Shown one piece after another: positions 59,059 to 64,000 of a stretch of 64,000 nucleotides of DNA. Position 1 is the first letter of the stretch, and every line of letters begins with the position of its first letter. The translations under genes and the position numbers were made by a program. Source of the DNA: Nocardioides thalensis (lineage in GTDB: Bacteria; Actinomycetota; Actinomycetes; Propionibacteriales; Nocardioidaceae); contig NZ_JACCFP010000001.1 in the NCBI RefSeq assembly GCF_013410655.1, positions 2,007,501-2,071,500 of the forward strand. The letters run 5' to 3'. The notes under the pieces were generated by a model. The model worked only from the letters and a program-made list of their open reading frames with translations, ran no database searches and had not been told where the DNA came from.

Positions 59059-60033
59059 GTGGGCGACCTCGACGTAGGTGTTGAACCACCGCTCGATCTC
59101 GTCGTAGGCCGTGTCGCGCGCGGGCTTGCGCGACAGCACGACGTCGTGGATCGCGCCGGGGATCTGCACGTAGGTCACGTGGCGGCCGATCGACGACGCC
59201 CACTGCTTGATCTGCCGGACGTCGAGCACGATGTCGCGGGTGTGGACCCGCTCGTCCATCTCCCGCGCGAAGCCGGACTTGTCCGACGACAGCACGAGCA
59301 CCGGCGCCTGCACGTCGAGCCCCTTGTGCACCCGTGCGTGGCCGGCGCGGATCGCGCGCAGCCAGCCGAACCGCACCGGGTACGAGCCGAGCGGCTTCCA
59401 GTCCAGCGAGAACTCCCACTCGCCCTCGTGGTCGCGGTGCAGGCTGCGCGGGTAGAAGCCGTTGACGTCGCGGCCGATCTCGCGCCGCGGCTGGAGCCGG
59501 CCGATCCGGTCGATCGCGGCGTTGGCGAGCGGGGTGCGCAGCGCGGCCCGGCCCTGGAGGTCGAGCCACGGCGAGTTCAGCACCAGCCCGGCCAGCTCGG
59601 CGGGCTTGCGCGCGTCGGCCCACAACGACGTGATGAGGCCGCCGGTCGAGTGCGCGGAGAGCACCACCTCGCTGTGGCCGTCGCGCTCGGTGATCCGCTC
59701 CCAAGCGGCGTCGAGGTCCTCGAAGTAGTGCTCGAGATCGGTAACCCAGGTCGGCGTCTGGTGCGGCCGGATCGACCGGCCGTACTTGCGGAGGTCCAGC
59801 CCGTACGGCGTGTGCCCCCGCGTGATCCACCAGGCGGCGTACTCGGTGTGGAAGAAGTAATCGGAGAACCCGTGGACGTGCAGCATCGCGCGGGTGGTGG
59901 GCTCGGCGGCCTCGTGGTGCACCAGCGTGGCGACGACCTCGCCCTCGTCGTCCGGCGTGAGCTCGATGGTCTCGGCGACCCACGGCTCCCCGAGCACGTC
60001 GACGACCGCCTTGCGCATCAGTTCCTCGGTCAC
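59056..60033 (-). CDS. Alpha/beta hydrolase (serine aminopeptidase S33/lysophospholipase-like)
   Basis: A 325-residue hydrolase: oxyanion motif LHVHGFSDYFF, nucleophile elbow VLSAHSTGGLITSLWA (Ala replaces the first Gly of GxSxG), acid in VLVLSSDKSG and catalytic His in IPGAIHDVVLS. It resembles monoacylglycerol lipase-type enzymes. The GTG at 60033 is 6 bases after CACACT, a relaxed -10; an ATG at 60018 is the alternative. The condensation-fold gene is divergent from it across a 189-base gap. Confidence 0.85.
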   Translation of the reverse strand: MTEELMRKAVVDVLGEPWVAETIELTPDDEGEVVATLVHHEAAEPTTRAMLHVHGFSDYFFHTEYAAWWITRGHTPYGLDLRKYGRSIRPHQTPTWVTDLEHYFEDLDAAWERITERDGHSEVVLSAHSTGGLITSLWADARKPAELAGLVLNSPWLDLQGRAALRTPLANAAIDRIGRLQPRREIGRDVNGFYPRSLHRDHEGEWEFSLDWKPLGSYPVRFGWLRAIRAGHARVHKGLDVQAPVLVLSSDKSGFAREMDERVHTRDIVLDVRQIKQWASSIGRHVTYVQIPGAIHDVVLSRKPARDTAYDEIERWFNTYVEVAH

Positions 60034-60184
60034 GACGGCAGTGTGCCACCGACGGCCGGGCGCCGCCGAAATGTGACCCACGCCACTCCGCAGGCCTCTC
60101 GCACCGGCCGCGCCGGACCCGGTAGGAATGGCGGGCTGGGGGGAACACCGCGCGAAGGCTTGTCTCGGGGCTGACGCGGCCCCG

Positions 60185-60211
60185 GGGTCGACCCTTCTCT
60201 CAGCCCGAGAG
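60185..60211. promoter_or_regulatory. Palindrome and hairpin in the 5' region of the condensation-fold gene
   Basis: The 189-base gap 60034-60222 holds GGGTCGACCC (60185-60194), then CTCTC-AGCCC-GAGAG (60197-60211), 11 bases before ATG 60223. They could be an operator and a leader hairpin. I see no clear -10 and nothing else in the gap. Confidence 0.3.
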
Positions 60212-60222
60212 GCCCCACCCCC

Positions 60223-61626
60223 ATGGAGTACACCGAGCTGTCCGCCTACGACGTGCCGGCCGGCGTCGTGACGACCTGGACGCCGATGACCCGACCGTCC
60301 GCGTGGGCCGACGACCCGCGACCGCTGTCGCCCGACCACGAGGCGCACCTGGAGACCCACGAGACGGGCTCGTGGATCGGCGCCGTGCTGAGGGTGCCGG
60401 AGCGCTTCGACGCCCTCGCGCTCCGCCGCGCCCTGGTCGCGTGGATCGCCCGCCACGAGGGGCTGCGCACCACTGCGGTCGCGACGGTGAGCGGACCTGG
60501 ACCCGACTGGCGGCGCCGTACCATCGCCGCGGACGAGGTCTCGATCGTGGCCGACGAGGTCGGCCGCCTCGACGCGGACGGCGCCGAGCGCCACCTGGCC
60601 GAGTTCCTCGCGACGGTCGGGCCCTACAGCTGGCCGCACTGCCTGTTCTGGACCTCCGTGGACCCGACCGCAGACGGCTTCACGCTGGCCCTCGGCGCCG
60701 ACCACTCCGTGCTGGACGCCTACTCCCAGCTGCTCTGGTTCGACGAGATCGTCGACCTCTACCGCCGGGCGCTGGCGGGGGAGGGGGACGACGAGCTCGC
60801 CGCCCCGACGGGGGTCGGCAGCCTGGTCGACCACGCAGAGGAGGAGACCCGGCTGGCCGCGACGATCGACGTCGACGCGGAGGCCGTGCGGCGGTGGCGG
60901 TCGTTCCTGGACCGCGATGACCCCGACGGCCGCCCGCGCTTCCCGGTCGCGCCGGCGTTCGGTCCCGGCGAGGGCGCCCGGCTGCGCCAGACGAGCCTGA
61001 ACACCTGGGTCGCCGACCGGCAGCAGACCCACGTCCTCAACGGTCTCGGCAAGGCGGCCGGGCTCTCGCTCCAGTCGTGCGTGCTGGGGGCGATGGCGCT
61101 CGGCATCCGGCAGCTGTCCGGCGAGGAGCGGGTCCGGTTCGTGATGCCGATCCCCACGCGGCAGTCGCTGCGGCACGCCTGCGCCGTCGGGCGCTTCGCC
61201 GGCCTGGCGCCGGTCGATGTCGACGTCGCGGGCGCGACCGGGCTCCCGGAGGTCGCCGGCCGGGTGCACGCCGCCATCGCGGAGTCGCGCGACCTCTCGC
61301 TCGTGCCGTTCGCGCGGGTGGCCGAGCTGCTGGAGATCGAGGACCGTCCCCGGCTGGTCGTCTCGTACGTCGACGGCCGGCTGATCCCGGGCGTCGACCA
61401 GTGGGACGGGTGGCGGGCGCGCGCACTCCGGAGCCCGGCGTACGGCGACGGCGAGGTGCGCCTGCGGTTCGGCCGCACGGCCGACGGCCTCAACGTCGCG
61501 GCGCGCTATCCCGGGACGCTGGCGGCGGAGCGGACGATGCGCGAGCTGCTCGGCGCGATGATGGCGTCGATCGACGCGCTCACCCGTCCGTTGCTCGTGG
61601 CGCCGGAGGGCGAGGAGTCGGCCTAG
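60223..61626 (+). CDS. Stand-alone condensation/PapA-fold acyltransferase-like protein
   Basis: A 467-residue protein of the condensation/wax-ester-synthase superfamily. The catalytic HxxxD is present in GADHSVLDAYS (about 161-171), although the first His of HHxxxDG and the Gly are replaced. Later sections include MPIPTRQSLRHACAVGRFAG and LVVSYVDGRLIPG, where PapA proteins have the DFGWG-like structural motif; here only WDGW is seen. It has no adenylation or carrier domain, so a free-standing acyltransferase acting on a lipid or trehalose-like acceptor is more likely than an NRPS piece. It overlaps puuD tail to tail by 4 bases. Confidence 0.75.
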   Translation: MEYTELSAYDVPAGVVTTWTPMTRPSAWADDPRPLSPDHEAHLETHETGSWIGAVLRVPERFDALALRRALVAWIARHEGLRTTAVATVSGPGPDWRRRTIAADEVSIVADEVGRLDADGAERHLAEFLATVGPYSWPHCLFWTSVDPTADGFTLALGADHSVLDAYSQLLWFDEIVDLYRRALAGEGDDELAAPTGVGSLVDHAEEETRLAATIDVDAEAVRRWRSFLDRDDPDGRPRFPVAPAFGPGEGARLRQTSLNTWVADRQQTHVLNGLGKAAGLSLQSCVLGAMALGIRQLSGEERVRFVMPIPTRQSLRHACAVGRFAGLAPVDVDVAGATGLPEVAGRVHAAIAESRDLSLVPFARVAELLEIEDRPRLVVSYVDGRLIPGVDQWDGWRARALRSPAYGDGEVRLRFGRTADGLNVAARYPGTLAAERTMRELLGAMMASIDALTRPLLVAPEGEESA

Positions 61627-62363
61627 CGCCCGCGCGCGGCCTCGACGAACCCCGCGAACAGCCCGAGGTCGGCGAGCGTCTCCGGGTGCCACTGGACCGC
61701 GAGGCAGAAGCGGTCGCCCGGTGCCTCCATCGCCTCGAGCGAGCCGTCGGCCGGGGAGACCGCGACGGCATCGAAGCCTGGGTGGTCGCGCACGGCCTGG
61801 TGGTGGTGGCAGTTGACCGTCACCTTGTCGCCGACCAGCGACGCGAGCCGGCTGCCGGGCGTGGTCGCGACGTCGATCGACCCGTAGGCGTCGGCGCCGG
61901 GGTTGTGGGCCTCGTTGCCGACCAGGTCGGGCACGTGCTGGTGCAGGCTGCCGCCCGCGTGCACGGCCATCACCTGCATCCCGCGGCAGATGCCGAGCGT
62001 CGGCAGCGACCGCTCGGCCGCGGCGTCGAGCAGGGCGAGCTCCCACGCGTCGCGCGCCGCGAGCACGCCGCCGGTGCGGGGGTGTGGCTCCGCGCCGTAC
62101 GCGCTCGGCGAGACGTCGCCCCCGCCGCTGATGACCAGACCGTCGAGCCGCGCCACCAGCGCCGACGCGGCCGACCCCACAGCGGCCGCGTCGGCGGAGT
62201 CGGGAGGCACCGGCAGCAGCAGGGGCACGCCGCCGGCGATGCGGACCGCGTCGGCGTACTCGCTCGGCAGCAGGTCCGAGAGCTCGGTCCACACGCCGTG
62301 CCGCGACACCTCGCGGTAGGTGGAGAGGCCGATGACCGGCAGGTCGCTCATCGGCGCGCTCAC
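61623..62363 (-). CDS. puuD: Gamma-glutamyl-gamma-aminobutyrate hydrolase family protein (PuuD-like)
   Basis: Class I glutamine-amidotransferase-fold hydrolase (peptidase C26) that removes a gamma-glutamyl group. The 246 residues show DGLVISGGGDVSPSAYG, the nucleophile Cys in LGICRGMQVMAVHAGG and the His/Glu pair in LAVQWHPETLAD. The GTG at 62363 overlaps the SDR stop (GTGA); ATG 62351 is an alternative. In actinobacteria this enzyme serves polyamine or ethanolamine breakdown through gamma-glutamyl intermediates. Confidence 0.9.
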   Translation of the reverse strand: MSAPMSDLPVIGLSTYREVSRHGVWTELSDLLPSEYADAVRIAGGVPLLLPVPPDSADAAAVGSAASALVARLDGLVISGGGDVSPSAYGAEPHPRTGGVLAARDAWELALLDAAAERSLPTLGICRGMQVMAVHAGGSLHQHVPDLVGNEAHNPGADAYGSIDVATTPGSRLASLVGDKVTVNCHHHQAVRDHPGFDAVAVSPADGSLEAMEAPGDRFCLAVQWHPETLADLGLFAGFVEAARGR

Positions 62364-63136
62364 AGGGGAGTCACGTAGGCGCCGCTGATGCCGCCGTCGA
62401 CCAGGAAGGTGTTGGCGGTCATGAACGACGAGTCGTCGCTGGCGAGGAAGAGCACGGCGGAGGCGATCTCCTCGGGCTCGGCGAACCGGCCGAGGGGCAC
62501 GTGCACCAGCCGGCGTGCGGCCCGCTCGGGATCCTTGGCGAAGAGCTCCTGCAGCAGCGGCGTGTTGACCGGGCCGGGGCAGAGCGCGTTGACCCGCACC
62601 CCCTGCCGGGCGAACTGCACGCCGAGCTCGCGGCTCATCGAGAGCACGCCGCCCTTGGAGGCGGAGTAGGAGATCTGCGAGGTCGCCGCGCCCATCACCG
62701 CGACGAACGACGCGGTGTTGATGATCGACCCCTTGCCCTGCTCGATCATGTAGGGGAGCGCGGCCTTGCAGCACAGGTAGACCGAGGTCAGGTTGACCTC
62801 CTGGACCCGTCGCCACGCGTCGAGCTCGGTGTCGAGGATCGAGTCGTCGTCGGGCGGGGAGATGCCGGCGTTGTTGAACGCGATGTCGACCGAGCCGTAG
62901 GTGTCCTTCGCGGTCCTGAAGAGCGCGTCGACCTGCTCCTTGTCGGTGACGTCGACGTGGACGTAGGTCGCGACGTCCGACCCTCCGAGCTCGGCGACCA
63001 GCTTGGCGCCGCCCTCGTCGTCGATGTCGCCGATCACGACCCGCGCGCCCTCGGCGACGAACCGCTGCACGGTCGCCAGCCCGATGCCCGAGCACCCGCC
63101 GGTCACGACGGCCACGCGGTCCTGGATCCTGCCCAT
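62360..63136 (-). CDS. SDR-family oxidoreductase of a gamma-glutamylation pathway
   Basis: A 258-residue NAD(P)-dependent dehydrogenase: VAVVTGGCSGIGLATV, DIAFNNAGISPPDDD, catalytic Ser in INTASF, YSASKGG with Tyr and Lys, CPGPVNTPLL, and the VDGGISGAY end. AAGGGAG lies 7 bases before ATG 63136. It sits between the aldehyde dehydrogenase and puuD genes, the arrangement found with glnA-type gamma-glutamyl ligase genes; its step in that pathway is not established. Confidence 0.9.
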   Translation of the reverse strand: MGRIQDRVAVVTGGCSGIGLATVQRFVAEGARVVIGDIDDEGGAKLVAELGGSDVATYVHVDVTDKEQVDALFRTAKDTYGSVDIAFNNAGISPPDDDSILDTELDAWRRVQEVNLTSVYLCCKAALPYMIEQGKGSIINTASFVAVMGAATSQISYSASKGGVLSMSRELGVQFARQGVRVNALCPGPVNTPLLQELFAKDPERAARRLVHVPLGRFAEPEEIASAVLFLASDDSSFMTANTFLVDGGISGAYVTPL

Positions 63137-63176
63137 GCTGCTCCCTTCGGTGGTCGAGGAGGTCGCCCCGCGACCG

Positions 63177-64000
63177 TCACGAGACCTGGTTGATGAACAC
63201 GTTCTTCTCCTCGGTGAACGCGTACGGCGCATCCGGTCCGAGCTCCCGGCCGAGGCCGGACTGCTTGTAGCCGCCGAACGGCGTCCAGTAGCGGACCGAC
63301 GAGTGCGAGTTCACGCTGAGGTTGCCCGACTCGACGGCCCGGGAGACCCGCAGGCCCTTGCCGAGGTCGCTGGTGAAGATCGAGCCGGACAGGCCGTACT
63401 CGGTGTCGTTGGCGAGCTCCACGGCGTGCGCCTCGTCGTCGAACGGCATCACCGCGACGACCGGCCCGAAGACCTCCTCGCGCCAGATCCGCTCGCCCGG
63501 GTCGCTGCTCGCGACGACGGTCGGCGGCACCCAGAACCCGGCGCCCTCCGGGGCGGAGCCGGTCACCAGGGTCTCGACGCCGTCGAGGTAGCCGAGCACC
63601 GAGTCGCGCTGGCCCGCGGAGATCAGCGGCCCCATCTCGCTGCTCTCGTCGGACGGGTCGAGCACCCGCAGGCCGGTGACCACCGGCGCCATCCGCTCGA
63701 CGAACTCGTCGTAGGCGCTGCGCTCGACGAGGATCCGCGACCGGGCACAGCAGTCCTGGCCGGCGTTGTCGAAGACGCCGTACGGCGCCGCCGCCGCTGC
63801 GGCGGCGATGTCGGCGTCGGCGAACACGATGTTGCTGCTCTTGCCGCCGAGCTCGAGCGTCACCCGCTTCACCTGCTCGGCGCAGCCCGCCATGATGCGC
63901 TTGCCGACCTCGGTGGAGCCCGTGAAGCAGACCTTGCGCACCAGCGGGTGGGTCACGAAGCGCTCGCCGACGACGGACCCCTTGCCGGGGATCACGGTCA
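63177..64000 (-). CDS. Aldehyde dehydrogenase, C-terminal part (5' end outside the window)
   Basis: NAD(P)-dependent oxidation of an aldehyde to an acid. About 274 residues are visible: the cofactor motif FTGSTEVGKRIM, catalytic Glu in LELGGKSSNI, catalytic Cys in NAGQDCCARSRI, EEVFGPVVAVMPF and the C-terminal PFGGYKQSGLGRELG. The N-terminal half lies to the right of the window. It is upstream of the SDR and puuD genes with a 40-base gap. It probably oxidises the gamma-glutamyl aldehyde before PuuD releases glutamate. Confidence 0.95.
   Translation of the reverse strand, partial: TVIPGKGSVVGERFVTHPLVRKVCFTGSTEVGKRIMAGCAEQVKRVTLELGGKSSNIVFADADIAAAAAAAPYGVFDNAGQDCCARSRILVERSAYDEFVERMAPVVTGLRVLDPSDESSEMGPLISAGQRDSVLGYLDGVETLVTGSAPEGAGFWVPPTVVASSDPGERIWREEVFGPVVAVMPFDDEAHAVELANDTEYGLSGSIFTSDLGKGLRVSRAVESGNLSVNSHSSVRYWTPFGGYKQSGLGRELGPDAPYAFTEEKNVFINQVS

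Noticed and set aside
60223..61626. Nonribosomal peptide biosynthetic cluster
   Set aside because: Only one condensation-fold protein is present, without adenylation, carrier or thioesterase domains around it.
60034..62292. Continuous upstream extension of the 59056-60033 hydrolase frame to more than 1000 codons
   Set aside because: The extension is antisense to the condensation-fold gene and low in meaningful motifs. The hydrolase is complete from GTG 60033.

Overview
This 64 kb window is very GC-rich, densely packed actinobacterial chromosome. Gene content and order point to a Nocardioides-like member of the Propionibacteriales/Nocardioidaceae; that genus call is an inference. The core follows the order known from Mycobacterium tuberculosis: tpiA, secG, rbpA, pentose-phosphate genes, ctaB, ctaA, the sufR-sufBDCSU operon, an ABC-F gene and fabG-inhA. 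No tRNA, rRNA, insertion sequence, prophage or CRISPR array was seen. The longest gap without a gene is about 190 bases.

Layout. 1-1158: end of tpiA, then secG and rbpA. 1160-2428: a gene for a wHTH plus PD-(D/E)XK-type protein, bracketed by two oppositely oriented arrays of a 17-base repeat. 2429-8125 (minus): pgl, pgi, tal and tkt, without the zwf and opcA that usually sit here. 8238-12600: haem o and haem a synthesis (ctaB, ctaA), a nucleoside phosphorylase and an ABC exporter. 12630-20033: two small membrane proteins and the sufR-sufB-sufD-sufC-sufS-sufU-sufT iron-sulphur operon. 20021-31893: an accessory stretch with an SRPBCC protein, a Vms1-like release factor, a permuted papain-fold protein, an epoxide hydrolase with a WYL regulator, a regulated ABC exporter, a kinase-like protein, a zinc peptidase and an ABC-F protein. 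31973-37165 (minus): a MacB-like ABC system, a QueA homologue and an SDR. 37287-43696: a secreted GH9 glycosidase, then glpK and glpD separated by an AAA-type ATPase. 43715-50969: an atypical SDR, a MerR/MFS pair, SURF1, moaA, a DUF2975/XRE pair and a DUF222-HNH endonuclease under a LexA-type box. 50991-60033: small conserved genes, dodecin, the fabG-inhA pair, sixA-like, serB and an ABC protein. 60223-64000: a lone condensation/acyltransferase-fold gene and three genes of a gamma-glutamylation catabolic pathway running off the right edge.

The most informative signals lie between genes. About 24 genes have a TANNNT hexamer 6-8 bases before the start codon, which means leaderless transcripts. 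Several recognisable operators accompany specific genes: a SufR-type site (CAAC-N6-GTTG) on sufR, a KstR-like palindrome between the SRPBCC and release-factor genes, a LexA-type SOS box on the HNH gene, long-spacer MerR-type promoters on an MFS and an SDR gene, and tandem TATCG-N5-CGATA sites on a DUF2975/XRE pair. Nothing in the window is clearly a wholly new system. The best candidate for something undescribed is the repeat-bracketed AbiEi/DUF559-like gene at 1160-2428.
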